Assembly: GCA_002812745.2 (NCBI GenBank)
Contig: NCSJ02000087.1
Coordinates: 62,001 to 126,000 of the forward strand
Length of the DNA stretch: 64,000 nt
Reading direction: 5' to 3'
Source of the DNA: Scytalidium lignicola
Lineage: Eukaryota > Ascomycota > Leotiomycetes
The first letter of the stretch is position 1. Every line of letters starts with the position of its first letter. Position numbers and translations under genes: made by a program. The notes beneath the pieces were generated by a model. The model saw only the letters and a program-made list of their open reading frames with translations. It was not told the DNA's origin and ran no database searches. Shown piece after piece: positions 38,519 to 51,583 of this stretch.

Positions 38519-40624
38519 CTTGAACAAGTGTGGCACCTGCTGCTAGGGTACGGAGCGGTATGATAACAGAGTAGGATCAAAGAGGAAGGAGTGTGTCGCA
38601 AAGCTTAGTAGGAGAGTGAGCAGCGTTGCCGTATTCGCGATGGACCCCCCTTTTTCCACGGTGAAGTAATCGATTAGCAGGATGAAAGTCGACACCTTTT
38701 GCCAGTGGAAATAATACTTTAGATTCGTTTCAGCTGGGGGTGAAGCAGATCCGTTAATTTTGCATCAGCAAACCGTAAACAAGGGGGGTTCAAAAGCTAG
38801 CTTGGCACGGTTTCAGGTGAGCCAACAGGCTGGTCCGGGGTAGCGCTCGCTATATTAAGTCTGGGTAGTGTACGGAAGGTCGCGCAGCACGAGGCAGATA
38901 CTGCGAAAGCCTCCTCCAGATCGAGAGGAATGCCCACGCCATCTTTCAGCTACTGTAGTGGGTCATCAAAATAATAATACCGTACTAATAAGCTTGGGAT
39001 CTGAGAACTTGGAACTGCCGTACGGTACTCTGTGTGTGTGTACAGCCTGCTGCACAGCCGCACGGCGACGCGAGGCCAAGCGCGCCACACCAGCCACCAA
39101 TAAGGAGCCTCAAAGCGCCTGGCGTCTCTAATCCATTCACTTCAGTCCTTGTCGTACCGCCAACACCGACAAATGTGGCGACGTAGTTCCTGATAGCTTC
39201 GGGGCGAAGTCAACATCATTACCATCACCTATATTCCAAACGAGTAAATACGAAGAGCTTATTGTTCTGCCTTGCAGCGATAGGAACGGCATAAACAAAA
39301 ATACGATAATTACTGTACTGTACAGTACTAACCCAGGTTATGCGGAGGAAGCTAAGTGTCCCATTTAAGTAAAACACGTCTACTCAGGGCATAATCGCAG
39401 GACCAGCATTAATTATTAGCCAGCGAAAACGTCCATAGCGTTACCCGTGTCACGCCCACGTCAATAATCCTACCCCCTAACGCCTGCTTTCATTACAAAA
39501 GAGGAATAGCTAGTTAGTTAGATCCGTCTACGACCACTCATCCTCAATAATAAGGCATTGCTATCGTAATATTCTGTGAAGCAATCCCAGCTCTTAAATA
39601 ACTATTGTCAATATAAGGCTATCTCGAGCGTGAAATTGCTATGAATCTAGCCGTGTCTTCTTGCGTAGAACTTGATATAAACTCATATATATTAATATAC
39701 CATATCACCAAATCCGAAGATTTTGCCAAATTAATGTCGTAATACATAGATCACCAACTCTATCGGATTAGATATTGATTGATTATCCCATTCAAATATG
39801 GGTTAAGAAACATTTTCCTGTTGGCTGTGCTAAGCTAGTAAGAGCTGCCGAGTTGAACACTTGGATTAGTTTTTTGACTGCACTCACATAGCATCTGAAT
39901 CGCGGCAACGGATCCTGGCTTGCGTAATGATCTATTCTTAAAATCTAAGTGGCTTGGAGTTGTTTATGCCTTTCCACGGAGTGTTACGTATGTCACTCAC
40001 TGTATCTTGACAAATCTGACTTGAGATCTATTCAGGATGCTAGGCAGTCCCGGAACAAATCAAATCATGAACCTGCGGCGACGAAGTGACGAAGCTTTTT
40101 CAAGGCAAGATGTGATTTTTTCCCTGCCTTGATATCAAGTGATTTGTGGATATCGCCCAAAATAAAAGGTACCCCGCCACCCAAGTAAGGCAAAGAAATC
40201 ATAGATAGCAAAAAGAAAGAGCTCTTGCCAAGGAACCCGCTATCTAAAAGTCCATATCAACACATTGTGCACTCAACAAAAGGGTAAGTTAGTTCTAGCT
40301 GGCATACTACATAGCATAGCCATCCCAATGGAGCTTCAGAATGCAATTCTGAGTAATAGAAAGCGCAAAATATTTCAATGAGAAAGTCGGGACCCTGATT
40401 GATTTGACAAGGAAATACAAAAAATCTTAAAACTGTTGAGCTGCTATATTGACCCACGGCAGACCTAGGTTATGTCCATTTGCGTATATCAAGGCTCGAC
40501 TCTTAATACCGCATCACCAGAAAAGTTTTGGAGACTTCCAGACATTATCTCTGTCAATCCCCAGGTTTTCCGTGTATAAAAGGATATACTCCCCTTAATG
40601 AAATATCTCAAAGCCTTACAAAAA
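38519..40624. other. intergenic region upstream of the chitin synthase
   Basis: About 2.1 kb between the chitin synthase start and the phosphatase 3' end, both on the minus strand. Contains a 12-bp perfect palindrome at 39316-39327 and AT-rich stretches near 39540-39850. An 87-codon plus-strand frame at 38868-39131 has no motif. No RNA gene or transposon is recognised. Confidence 0.5.
39316..39327. repeat. 12-bp perfect palindrome TACTGTACAGTA
   Basis: Self-complementary sequence, preceded by TACTG in direct repeat. Similar GTAC-centred words occur at 11666-11680, 12433-12444 and 55707-55776. Confidence 0.6.
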
Positions 40625-41186
40625 TCACGGATTCACATCCGGAAACGTCTTTTTCAAGAAATTATTAGAAAACCGCATGCACTGCTCGTAAGCCACCTCA
40701 AATCCGTCTCGACCGCCATAGTAAGGGTCCTCAACGACCTCTGGCCTTTTAGATCCCGAAAACTCTCCAAATAGCATTACCTTCGCCTTTCCACCACCGC
40801 TTCGTTGACTCAATCGTTGAATATCTAAAAGATTCTGACGATCCATGGCAAAAATGTAATCAAACTTATTGAAATCCGAAAATTGAATCTAATAGCCGAA
40901 TGCTAATCAGCACGACCTCTACGTGTACTCATTATGGGCCAAATAAACTCACCTTCCGCGCTGAATGCACGTAGTCCGTAATACCATAGTCTTCAAGAGT
41001 CGACAACGTCCTTGAATCAGGACTATCTCCCGTATGATATGTTCCCGTTCCAGCAGAATCCACGTGACTAATCAGTGAGTTGTATGGTGGTTTTGATGTG
41101 AGAGACCCAAAAACTCCTTCTGCCATTGTTGAACGGCAGATGTTACCAAGACAAACGAATAACACGGAAATGGGTTCTGGAGCCAT
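40625..41186 (-). CDS. LTP1: low-molecular-weight protein tyrosine phosphatase
   Basis: Two exons, 41186-40953 and 40888-40625, with a 64-nt intron (GTGAGT...TTAG), give 165 residues, a normal LMW-PTP length. The P-loop CLGNICRS (C12 to S19) at the N-terminus carries the nucleophilic cysteine and phosphate-binding arginine. The general-acid loop EDPYYGG (Asp about 132) lies near the C-terminus. The fold should be cytosolic; the enzyme hydrolyses phosphotyrosine and small phosphate esters. Yeast Ltp1 and fission-yeast Stp1 are the named relatives. It diverges from the DUF218 gene across about 600 bp. No unusual residues at the active site. Confidence 0.95.
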
Positions 41187-41790
41187 TTTCCTGTTAATTC
41201 CTATGGGAGTAAAATTTTGATCTCAATAAGAGGAGAACAGATGTCCTGTAGATATCAAGCAGATCTATTTTTGAGTGAAGGATTTTGAGAACGCCAGGAA
41301 AGTGCTAGACACTATGCCGAATTCGATCCGGCTTTTAAGCTTGATACCTCTTAAATCTTTCTACTTCTTTGTAACGGAGATAACAATTTCTAAAGTTATT
41401 TAATCAAGGAAGTTTGAGTTCTTTACTTGAAATGTCGTTTACACTGTGACTGATTTAAAGATAAAGTCGACGGGGGGAAAATCTCCTCTCCGGAAAATGA
41501 TCTAGAATATTTATCGCAACTAATCGGATAGTTTAAAACCTCAAGAAAATAGTTATTATTGCAGCTATTTTATTAGAGGAAGCTGACAAGGATGCTCTCT
41601 CAATTTTTAAATATTATATCGATTGTTATTTTATAACGTATTTGGATAAGAAATAACTGAGCTCCTAGATGAGAGAATATTGTTCGCAAATTTGGTTGAA
41701 TGGCAAATTAACTCCAAATTTCTCGCTTGTCAACTCGAAGATGAGGTTTCACACCAACGTTTGAACAATATACGAAGGATTGACTTCAGG
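41187..41790. other. divergent promoter region, AT-rich
   Basis: About 600 bp between the phosphatase and DUF218 starts, distinctly AT-rich between 41340 and 41660. An in-frame extension of the DUF218 frame back to 41680 lacks an ATG. Nothing else recognised. Confidence 0.5.
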
Positions 41791-42645
41791 ATGGACATTT
41801 CATCGTTGAAAAGCGCAAATCACGCCATCATTATTTGTTGCCATGCCATCTACCTCGGTGGGTCTACAAGAGGTTTGGATGAAGCGGAATGGCTTCTAGC
41901 ATCATTTCAGCGAGGTGAAACAAGCACATTCATCTCACATATTCAAGCTGGGTTACGACTCCTAGTGGAGGATCTAGAGAAGAATGTACTCATTTTTTCT
42001 GGCTCCAGGACAAGATCGGAAACCCAGAAGTCCGAAGCAGAATCTTATCTGGATCTCTGCAGAGATAATGAGTTCTGGGACATCGAACCTGTTGGCACGT
42101 CTAATTTGGATAAAGACTTGGTTGATAGCAGGGTGTTAATAGAAGATCAAGCGTTGGACTCCTTTGGGAATGTGGTATTTTCAGTTCTTAAATTCTGGAA
42201 ATTTTGTAATCACTGGCCAGAGCATATCACGATTATTAGTCATGAATTCAAGAGAGACCGTTTTATGGAACTCCATCTTAGAGCGTTCCGGTGGCCAAAA
42301 GTCAAGGCTAACTTCTTGGGTATCAATCCTTCTTATATGAACAAGGACGCAAGAGATTGGGACCCAAAGAGAACCGAAGAGGTTAGAAAAGGGGAGCTTG
42401 AGCGGGGATACCATGCTTGGGTAGAGGATTTATGGGGCATTGGGGAAAAGCTTAAGGAGAAGAGGAAGCAGCGAAATCCCTGGAGAGTGACACAAGAGTT
42501 CTTTCTATCTAGTCATGACAGGGAAAGAAGTGGCGTCATCACTAGCTTCAATGACTATGGCGATGGCTATACAGAGGAGGCTTTGCACGATGTCAAACAG
42601 CCGTGGGAATATCTTTTCGCAGACCCTGAAGCGGCAGTTGTCTAA
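41791..42645 (+). CDS. DUF218-domain protein
   Basis: A single exon of 284 residues from the ATG at 41791. The frame is open further upstream but without an ATG, and the family-like sequence begins right after this start. Conserved features: [81 protein letters not shown], and a C-terminal segment ending in PWEYLF. This pattern matches fungal DUF218 proteins of the fission-yeast SPAC57A10.07 type. The domain resembles bacterial YdcF/SanA, for which nucleotide or envelope roles have been proposed, but no firm activity is known. The stop codon is only 28 bp from that of the convergent hydrolase gene. Confidence 0.85.
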   Translation: MDISSLKSANHAIIICCHAIYLGGSTRGLDEAEWLLASFQRGETSTFISHIQAGLRLLVEDLEKNVLIFSGSRTRSETQKSEAESYLDLCRDNEFWDIEPVGTSNLDKDLVDSRVLIEDQALDSFGNVVFSVLKFWKFCNHWPEHITIISHEFKRDRFMELHLRAFRWPKVKANFLGINPSYMNKDARDWDPKRTEEVRKGELERGYHAWVEDLWGIGEKLKEKRKQRNPWRVTQEFFLSSHDRERSGVITSFNDYGDGYTEEALHDVKQPWEYLFADPEAAVV

Positions 42646-42673
42646 GTATGATGCATTGCTTTTATGGTTAATG

Positions 42674-43951
42674 TTAAATCTTAGAAGTTAATTTTAAACC
42701 CATGCCAGCCTTTTTAGCAAGAATATCACTAATGAAGCGGATAGTATCTTTCCTCATCCCGTCGCTGTAGGCATGACCAACTCCAGGGTAAATGTTATCT
42801 TCTATGTAGACATTCCCGTCTTGGTACCAGGTGCTTGTTGCATCTTTCAAAAACTTCAAGAATGGTTCGGAGCAACGATATGGAACCAACTTGTCATCTT
42901 TCCCAGAGCAAATGAGAATCCTCTTTCCTTTGATCCTAGAATCCAGAATTTGACGAAGGCGGTCTTGCTCATCTTGGGATGGATTGAGGTTAATCTCAGA
43001 ATTTCCGAACAGAATCCCACGTGGATCGCATTTCTCAATGCTAGATACGAGAGCCCAGGGAAAATCTTTGCTACCAACGAAAGAAGCTCCTTGACCAGAG
43101 GTATATGTTTGAAGTTTGGATAGTCTTGCGCGGTCGGACATTAAGCCTTGGAGATATGGTTAGGAAATTTCCAACAGAGTGCAATGGAAATGAAGTGATC
43201 AAGCATCAATGATCTTTCCAATACCTTTCGATGCGACTGAGCAATCCTGACCATGTGGTACCTCCTAAGAGATATTTCGTACCCCACTTCTCACAAAACA
43301 AAACGGTAATATACGGTACGTAAAAAGACAGCACGCAAAGAAACACATGGTACTTACACATATAGTCAGGGCAACCGATAATTACAACAACCGAGGAGAT
43401 TCGAGGTTCATTCAAAAGAAGTTGCCAGGTCGAGTGACCACCTAGAGAAATCCCCATAGCCATGTGATGATCGATTTGTGGATCAGCAGGTCCATAGAGA
43501 ATATAGGAGCCAAGATGGTCCATCAGCAGACTAACATCCATCGCTGTTCCCTGGAAAATACTGGTTCCAGGTCAGAGAGACAACAATGCCGCAAATTTGC
43601 ACAGCCGTACCTAAACATATCTTGAGCATGTGAAGAATTTCCGGCCTTCCAAGCTTCATTTGCTAGCGCAGTCACTTCTCTACTACCATGATTTCTTTGA
43701 TCAAATGCAACAGCAATCAGACCAACTTGAGGATCAGCAGAGCGATGTTGATACCAACCATGGATGCAGTCGGACGCAACACTGGTCATATATTGTTTTG
43801 TCTGAAGTCGGGGATGGAGGAGCCATAAACAAGAGACTGATTTGCAGCCAGCTGGTAGCTCACCCAACCCGTACACGGCAGTGAGAATGCCAGCTATAGT
43901 GAAAATTTTCTCTGAGATAGGCGTATGTGGTTTCCCGAAAGGTCCTTCCAT
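42674..43951 (-). CDS. alpha/beta hydrolase family protein
   Basis: Three exons (43951-43611, 43560-43358, 43146-42674) give 338 residues. Nucleophile elbow GISLGG (Ser about 152), strand/acid region ICSGKDDKLVP, and GVGHAYSDG (His about 306) make a full Ser-Asp-His triad. An earlier AFDQRNHGSR segment supplies the oxyanion region. No signal peptide or membrane segment is seen. The exon 2 start at 43560 restores DMFSIFQGTAMDVSLL. The second intron, 43147-43357, is 211 nt, much longer than the others; reading through it would give a frame that ends at 43206, so alternative 3' ends are possible. The substrate is unknown. I resist naming it an S-formylglutathione hydrolase. Confidence 0.82.
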
Positions 43952-44613
43952 TTTATTGAAGATTGAGTCGGTGTATATCACGAAGCAAGCTGTTGTTGAG
44001 GTTGTATTTTGGAGTCGTTGATCGACCTCGGCTTAGCCTGATTATTACTGCACCGGTATTATTACGGTAATGCATAGTCGAGAGGATCAGGGTCTCGCGG
44101 GACGTCATCCACTCACGGACCGTTGTGGCTCGGACGTGGGGGAAATTAGCTAGATGATTTGTGGTACGAGTGCACTCTCCGTAATCCAGTCCAACTCTTG
44201 ATTTCGCCGCCAACAGCATTTACCTTATATATTTGTTAAATATTGGCTGCTCACGGGTTAAGGTAGGGAATCCACGATCGAAACCCTAGGTTCCCTTTAT
44301 CCTCTACAGATATACGAGGTTGTTACTGTAGATCGTGGGTGGTTAAAACCTTGGCTCCTGGCCCACTTCGTCCACGACACCTAGTCTTGGCTATAGTAGA
44401 AGCTCCAGACAACTCTCGCAATTTCAACCGATTGATTGTTTCGATCTAATTCGAACTCTTTACCGCCTACTATTCAGTATTAGCTATCCACTATTCACTA
44501 TGAGCGGGCGATTGGAAATATAAGACAGCGTACGACAAGAGGTCTTGCAGGGGGTAGCTAATTGCTAGACTTTGGTACTGGTAACCCGATTGAACCTCAA
44601 TTAGAAGTTCGGT
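43952..44613. other. divergent promoter between hydrolase and PLD1 genes
   Basis: About 660 bp. It includes a CT-rich leader in front of PLD1. No gene, repeat or RNA recognised. Confidence 0.5.
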
Positions 44614-47600
44614 ATGACGCACTCAAGGGAGAGATCTGTTTCTCCCATGTCAAGAAGTCCACGATCTCGTTCACCTCTTCAAACTCCCGCAAACGGTTCC
44701 CCTGCTGTTCGTCATTCTGGTCTGCGGACTGAACTGGTTCCTGATGGCGCTCTAGAGACCGCGGAAACATTTAATCAATCTGCCGCAGCGTGGAATAGCA
44801 AGGCAAGCGTGAATAGCATTGAACAAGGCGATTACTTGAATAAAGGCAACCTGCAAGATGACCAGAGTAATTCACAGATGAGCGGAGGAAATGTTACCAG
44901 AAGTTCTCAGGAGCCTTCGAATCTAACGACTGATGATTACCTGTCCATACCCATACGTCCAGTAACGGCATCGAATACTGCTGGTTCATCCACTCCCCCA
45001 GCTCGAAAAAGTGTCCAGTTTGCTAGAACTGAGCCTGCGGTGGATTATACAGGACATATCGGGCAAGATTCACTAGGATTTGAAGATGGAGAGGCGCCTA
45101 ATAAAGATCGTCGAGGGCAGTCTTTGATGTCGAAGTTAAGGGCTTTGGCTTCAAACACTAGTCTGCAAACTCATGGACGTAGCTTCAGTCTCGGAGGGGC
45201 GCCGGAGGATGGCACAGTATCTGCCCCTCTCTCACCTGTAGCTGATAGGCCTGGGAGATTTCCACACACATTGCAGGAAGAAGGTAGTGATGTGGATGCC
45301 GATGCGGAGGAGACGGGTGATGAGAGTACAGCAGCAGGAGAGGTGCGCGTAAAAAAGAAACGAAGAATGCGTAGACCTCATCTAAATGGAAATGGGAGCT
45401 CCACCGTTCCAAATACACCTTTTCCCCGGAGAGGTGGACCACAAGATTCTCCAGCGGCTGGTATGAATCGAGCAAACTTCCTGCTATCTCGTCGTATGAC
45501 AGATGGGTCAATCGACCATAGGGGTCATCTCTCAGAAGGCGAAGGGCGTGATCGCCTTAACAATCAGAGTGCTTGGAGACGGGGAAGCTCATGGGTGACC
45601 AGTGGGCGTGCATTTGCGTCAGGTAATAATCAACAACAAGATGGTGAGGCCGATGGTGCTCCAACACCGAGGAGAGGGACCGCTTTCCGACGATTTACAG
45701 GGCTAGGAGGAGGAGTTTCCGACGGTGATGTTCAGACTCCTAGGAGGCCATTCCTAGGAGCTGAACGAGCTACAACCTTTGGTGCTCAAAGATGGAGGAT
45801 GCTTAAACATGGTCTCAAATTACTGGGCCAGAAGAAAGAAGAGCACAGGATTGACTATATGAAATCGGCCGAACTTATGGCCGAACTTCGTGCAGGGGCT
45901 CCTGCCGCTTTGATGTTGGCTAGCATGATACAGCGGGATGAGCATGGCAATAAACGGATTCCGGTTCTACTAGAGCAATTGAAGTTGCGGATAACTGACA
46001 GCAAACCAAGCATCGATGAGCCGAATGAGACGGAAAGGCATTTGGTTTTCCGGATTGAGCTTGAGTATGGAAGTGGATCGAACCGAATGAAGTGGGTTAT
46101 TAATCGCTCACTTCGAGATTTTGCCAATCTCCACCTCCGGTATAAACTCCAGGCCAGCAGTGATAAGTACATCCAACTTCGAACCGACGTTGATGCTCGC
46201 CCTAAGCAACCACGGTTTCCAAAATCAGCATTTCCATATTTTAGGGGCGTCCGTGGACTTGGGGAAAGTGATGAAGATGAGGCAGATCGAGTGGATGAGA
46301 CAGCTGGAGAGGCTACGCATAGTGATAATGAAGGGAAGAAAAAGAAAAAGAGGCGAGCATCCCTCGGGGGTGCAAGAAGGAAATCCAGTATTACTGGTCT
46401 GGATACTGGGGCTCTGACTGAACAGCCTGGTGCATCACAAAAGAGAGTCTATGCTGAAAAGCAGCGGAGGAAACTTGAGCAATACTTGCAGGAAATGATA
46501 CGATGGCTTATTTTCCGAGCTGATAGCAATCGCCTGTGTAGGTTCTTGGAACTCTCAGCTTTAGGCGTTCGGCTAGCTGCCGAAGGAAGCTATCACGGGA
46601 AGGAGGGCTTTCTCGTTATTCAATCTGCGAAGGGTCTAGATTTCCGAAGAATACTGACACCTAAGAACGTGTTTGCTCGACATTCCCCAAAATGGTTTTT
46701 GGTTAGGCACAGCTATATTGTATGTGTGGATTCACCAGAGAACATGCATATATATGATGTTTATCTTGTGGATCCGAAATTCGAAATAGTATATAAGCGC
46801 AGGAAGTTGACTGAGCTGCGCACTAAGGATATAGTTGAAAAGGCCGAAACTGCTGCTAAACATCCGCAGCATCACACTTTGAAGTTGCAAAATTCAGAAC
46901 GCAAGGTAAAGCTGCTTGCAAAGAATGAGAGACAGCTTCGGCAATTTGAAGAGTCCATAACTTATATGCTACAGCATACACCATGGGCAAAACCCAATCG
47001 CTTTAACAGCTTTGCACCTGTGAGAACCGGTGTTTATGCACAGTGGCTGGTTGATGGTAGAGATTACATGTGGAATGTTTCTCGAGCTATAAATATGGCA
47101 AAGGATGTCATTTACATCCATGATTGGTGGCTCAGCCCACAGTTATACATGCGGAGACCAGCTGCGATAAGTCAGAAATGGCGTCTTGACAGACTCCTCC
47201 AGAAGAAGGCGAGAGAAGGAGTCAAAATATTCATCATCATCTACAGGAATGTCGAAGCTGCAATTCCAATTGATTCAGAGTACACAAAGTTTTCAATGTT
47301 GGACTTGCACCCCAATGTGTTTGTGCAAAGATCACCAAACCAATTCAAGAAGAATCAGTTTTTCTTTGCGCATCATGAAAAGATATGTATCGTTGATCAT
47401 ACAGTAGCGTTTGTTGGTGGCATTGACCTTTGCTTTGGACGCTGGGATACACCGCAACATTCTGTTGTCGACGATAAACCAACGGGATTTGAGGAATCTG
47501 ACATGCCTAAGGATACTGATCATTGTCAGTTGTGGCCTGGGAAGGACTACTCGAACCCTAGGGTTCAAGATTTCTATAAATTGTCAGAGCCATATGCAGA

Positions 47601-50116
47601 AATGTATGATCGCACGAAGACGCCGAGGATGCCTTGGCATGATATTTCTATGCAGGTTGTAGGCCAGCCAGCAAGGGATTTGACTCGCCACTTCATTCAA
47701 AGATGGAATTACGTTTTAAGAGGTAGAAAACCCACCAGACCAACGCCGTTCCTTCTCCCACCGCCAGATTATAATCCTGCCGATCTTGAAGCCCTCGGAT
47801 TAACAGGCACTTGTGAGGTCCAGATCTTGCGGTCTGCTTCTGACTGGTCAATGGGACTTGATGAAACCGAGCATAGCATCATGACTGCTTATTGCAAGAT
47901 GATTGAAGAGTCTGAGCATTTTGTGTATGTTGAAAACCAATTTTTCATCACTAGTTGCGAGACGATGAATGTCAAGATTGTGAACAAGATTGGTGATGCG
48001 ATTGTTGAGCGTGCAATTCGAGCATATCAGAACAACGAGGGTTGGCGCTGTGTCATAGTCATTCCACTTATGCCCGGATTTCAGAATACAGTCGATGAGC
48101 CTGAAGGAACGAGTGTCCGGTTAATTATGCAGTGCCAATTCCGTAGCATCTGCCGTGGAGAACAATCTATCTTTGGCAGGTTGAAGAGTCATGGTATTGA
48201 GCCGGAAGATTTTGTTCAATTTTACAGCCTCAGGTCATGGGGGAAGATAGGACCTAACAAGATGCTTGTCACAGAGCAACTCTATATTCACGCTAAAGTG
48301 ATTATTGTTGATGATAGAATTGCCCTGATCGGCTCTGCTAACATCAACGAACGGTCTATGCTCGGTTCTCGGGATTCCGAGTGTGCAGCAGTAGTGCGCG
48401 ATACTGACATGATTTGGTCAGTCATGGATGGGGAGCCGTATCTCGTTGGTCGATTTGCATACACATTACGAATGCGGCTCATGAGAGAGCATCTTGGGCT
48501 CGATGTTGATGAGGTTATGGAGGACGAACGACGGGCAGAGTTGGATCGAGAAGAAGAAGACTACGAAACTAAGATGAATGAGATTTATAGCAGTCCCGAG
48601 GATGAAGATGCTGGTCAGGCTGCGACCGCACAAACAGAACAGGATGAGTCGATCTTTGAAAATCTCGTGAAGAATGAAGACACACGCAGTTTTAACCATG
48701 ATGTTGACTGGGAAGAAGGTGATAACCCGAACTTAGTACCTGATAATATCCTCAAAAATGTCACCAGTGACAAAAGGGTGACTAATAATGCTACGCATTC
48801 TGCTGAGGTTGCTGGTGAAGGCGTTGATCGGTGGAAAGAGGCAGAGATAAGTGGCGTTGTAAGAGGCAGAGACTCTCTCGTTACAAGCAAAGGGCGTGAA
48901 GTGCTTGTTAATGGCATAGCAACGGAGGGTAGGGGATCCGTGGAGTATCCAAAGAAAGCCCAGTCGAGACCACTTACACGTTCTTCTAATAATGGCAGCG
49001 GTGAGAGCAGAGGTAATGCAGATATGCCTCCAGCGTCTACTCTGCCTTCTCAGTTGCCTACTATCCCTTCAACAGATGATAATGATGCAGCTGAGCCGCC
49101 CACGCATCTGAACGTTCCAGGAACTTCCGGTAGCTTTAAACCATTTAATCCGTTGACTGCTGATATCAAATTGGCCAATGTAGACAAAGATTGCATGCGT
49201 GATCCGCTTGATGACACATTCTTCGACGAGGTTTGGCGCCGAATTGCGGAAAACAATACAAAGATTTTCCGGCGTGTCTTCAGATGCAATCCTGATAGCG
49301 AAGTCACTAATTGGCATGAATACACGGAATTCGTTGCGTATGCTGAAAGATTTGCTCAGGCACAAGGAGGATCAAAAAGCAAGGAGCGCGACATGCAAGA
49401 GGCACCGGGGAAAAGTGGGCCACCTGGAACACTTGCATCGTCCCATGGACGGGGTGTGGGTTCTAGCCATGGCTTAGGTGCAGTATCTGAAAAGCTTAAG
49501 CCTGGGGATAACGAACATCCAAAGGGAGCGGTAGCAGAGTGGGCCGAAGCTGCAAATGCAGAGAACACATCTCGTGCAAATGCGCTACCAGCCAATACAG
49601 CTGAAAACACGCTGGCAGATGGTAATGATGAAAAAAGGGAACTACGCGGCCCATCTGCTGAAAATATATCACCTAACCATCCAGGCACTGGCAATGAGTT
49701 TCCTCCTATTGATGGTGCTCAAATAAACCTATCACCTGAAGACGCCGAGACAGAAGTGCAGAGACCATCCACTCGAAAAACAACCTTTTCAACTTCGCCA
49801 TCAGAGAAGATAGCTGCTGCCCAAGCGTTAAATGGGCAATCGACTCATGGCTCCGTTAAGAACCGACGGCGAGGTGGGACTAGAAGTAGCCGTAAAGGTT
49901 TCTCCGCAAGTGATGATCTCCTTAGCCGCGAAGCTGCTGAGGAGCTCCTTTCAATGGTCCAAGGCCACTTAGTTGTCTTCCCTTATGACTGGCTCAAACA
50001 AGAAGAACTTAACTCGCACTGGCTCTATCAAGTAGACCAAGTTGCACCTCTACAGATTTAGTAAGTCTAATTACCTAGCTTATATAGTCAGCTACTAACC
50101 AAGGTACAGTGACTGA
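44614..50116 (+). CDS. PLD1: phospholipase D1 (Spo14/PLD1 type)
   Basis: A 5.4-kb first exon (44614-50060) joins a 7-nt terminal exon (50110-50116) across a 49-nt intron with perfect signals (GTAAGT, CTAAC, ACAG). The junction turns ...PLQI into ...PLQIYD, the C-terminus expected of this family; 1817 residues in total. Domain order: a long Ser/Arg-rich disordered N-terminus, PX domain (about 470-620, ending PRFPKSAFPYFRG), PH-like region (about 620-790), then two HKD half-sites, HEKICIVDH (H921, K923, D928) and HAKVIIVDD (H1226, K1228, D1233). The tail has the fungal PLD block DPLDDTFFDEVWRRIAENN. The enzyme makes phosphatidic acid from phosphatidylcholine, usually PIP2-stimulated, in membrane traffic and growth. 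The N-terminal start was taken as the first in-frame ATG. Confidence 0.95.
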
Positions 50117-50258
50117 GAATTTTTCACGATATTGTATTTTTAATATTGCACTCAGGGCGTAAGAAAATAACATCATAAAAGGTTTGGAAGGCGTCTTTCT
50201 TTTGTATCCCTAGCATATGAGCGAGCGCCGTTTTTAGTATTACAACTATTAGTTACAA

Positions 50259-51104
50259 TCATACTCTTTCACTTATCCAAATAGCTCCCCGACAGCCTGC
50301 TCTAATTGCACCAGTCAATAAATCATGAGGTACTGCCTGCTTAGCATCGTTCTGTACAGCGTGATCTAGATGCTCTAACTCCTCATCCCTTATCCTCCTA
50401 ATGGTATCAATCAGACTTTTGATTTCGGGTCCCACTTCACTTCCTTCGTTCTCAATTTGCTCGGCCATATCTAGGAGCACTCTAACTTGCTCGTTATAAT
50501 GACCTCCTATCTCTGTTTCGACTGCTTCTGTGCATGCCATGGCTGCTTCTCTCCCCATAACTGCAGTGCTCCATCCTAATGCTGAAGCGGCAATTGTCCA
50601 TAGGGGATACATGGCAGTCGGCCGGACTCGATGCTGGGCAATGAGTTCATTAAATGTATTGAAATGACCCTCTTCTTGGTCATACATGTGCTTCATCAAA
50701 GGCCGGAGGTGTGGGTGTGCTCCTGTAACTACAGGAGTTTGAGCTTTGTAGATGAGGGTCGCGGCAAGTTCACCCGCCTGATTGACACGCAGCTAAAAGT
50801 AGGTATTAGAATTAATTTAAAAGAAGAGTAAGTTCCAATTACTGACTGCGCTGCTTAGGAAATCTCGCTGAGCTTTTGTTAATGGTTTCGTTGAAGCTGG
50901 GATATGGGATTTTGAATGCTGTCCAGATGACCTAGCTTTATCACGCCCATTATCCTCAATGGAAGCAAAATATCTAGAACCAATCGAGAGAGGCCGGCTG
51001 CGAATTGGATTTGCGAACGAGCGTATATTCGGTACTAGGAAGTCGTAGATAGGGAGAGTTCTAGTTAATTGTGCAGTGTGCCTGCCACTATTTATCAATG
51101 GCAT
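50259..51104 (-). CDS. COQ7: COQ7/CAT5 demethoxyubiquinone hydroxylase
   Basis: Two exons, 51104-50847 and 50792-50259, with a 54-nt intron (GTCAGT...TTAG), give 263 residues. The first exon encodes an Arg/Ser-rich, acid-poor N-terminus, consistent with a mitochondrial presequence. The second encodes the di-iron carboxylate domain: LRVNQAGELAA, MYDQEEGHFNTF, an internal repeat-like EAVETEIGGHYNEQ, and RDEELEHLDHA, which supply the paired Glu and ExxH iron ligands. It ends IRAGCRGAIWISERV. Coq7 hydroxylates demethoxyubiquinone in coenzyme Q synthesis on the matrix face of the inner membrane. It converges with PLD1 (142 bp apart) and diverges from RTF1. Confidence 0.95.
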
Positions 51105-51583
51105 ATTGGAGGTGTTTTAGAAAACAGATTTGGCTACACTCTATGATGGAAAAGCTATAATACAAAAGAGGACCAATCCACTCAACCTAGACAGACACGA
51201 GATGATTATGGCTCTACAATATGACGATTATCGCATCGGCGGATAATTATCGGCCCGGATGACGCTAGTGACATCCAGTCCAAGTACGAAGTAATCTAGA
51301 TACTAGAATAAAACGGGAACTCCTTTATTCTTGTGTACTCCTCATCGTGGTAGTCAGTCCACATTTAGATCGCCGTCTATTTCTTCCTCTCTATATAGCT
51401 TCCTTCCACTTTAGCTGGAAGATTGGCAACTTTCATTTAATATTATACCGTTGGGAAGCCTTTGTCTCGAGAGCCTTGGTCATCAACTCTTCCTTGAAAC
51501 GCCAGGAACGCCATTGGATACTATAATCAGCTATACACTCACCGAATCTAATACGCCAATTTTATCCAATACTACCAATTACG
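51105..51583. other. divergent promoter between COQ7 and RTF1
   Basis: About 480 bp between two divergent housekeeping genes. Nothing beyond presumed promoter sequence is seen. Confidence 0.5.

Noticed and set aside
43206..43541. minus-strand frame that could be an independent 111-residue gene
   Set aside because: Its N-terminal part is exon 2 of the alpha/beta hydrolase (contains GISLGG); the rest is intron read-through.
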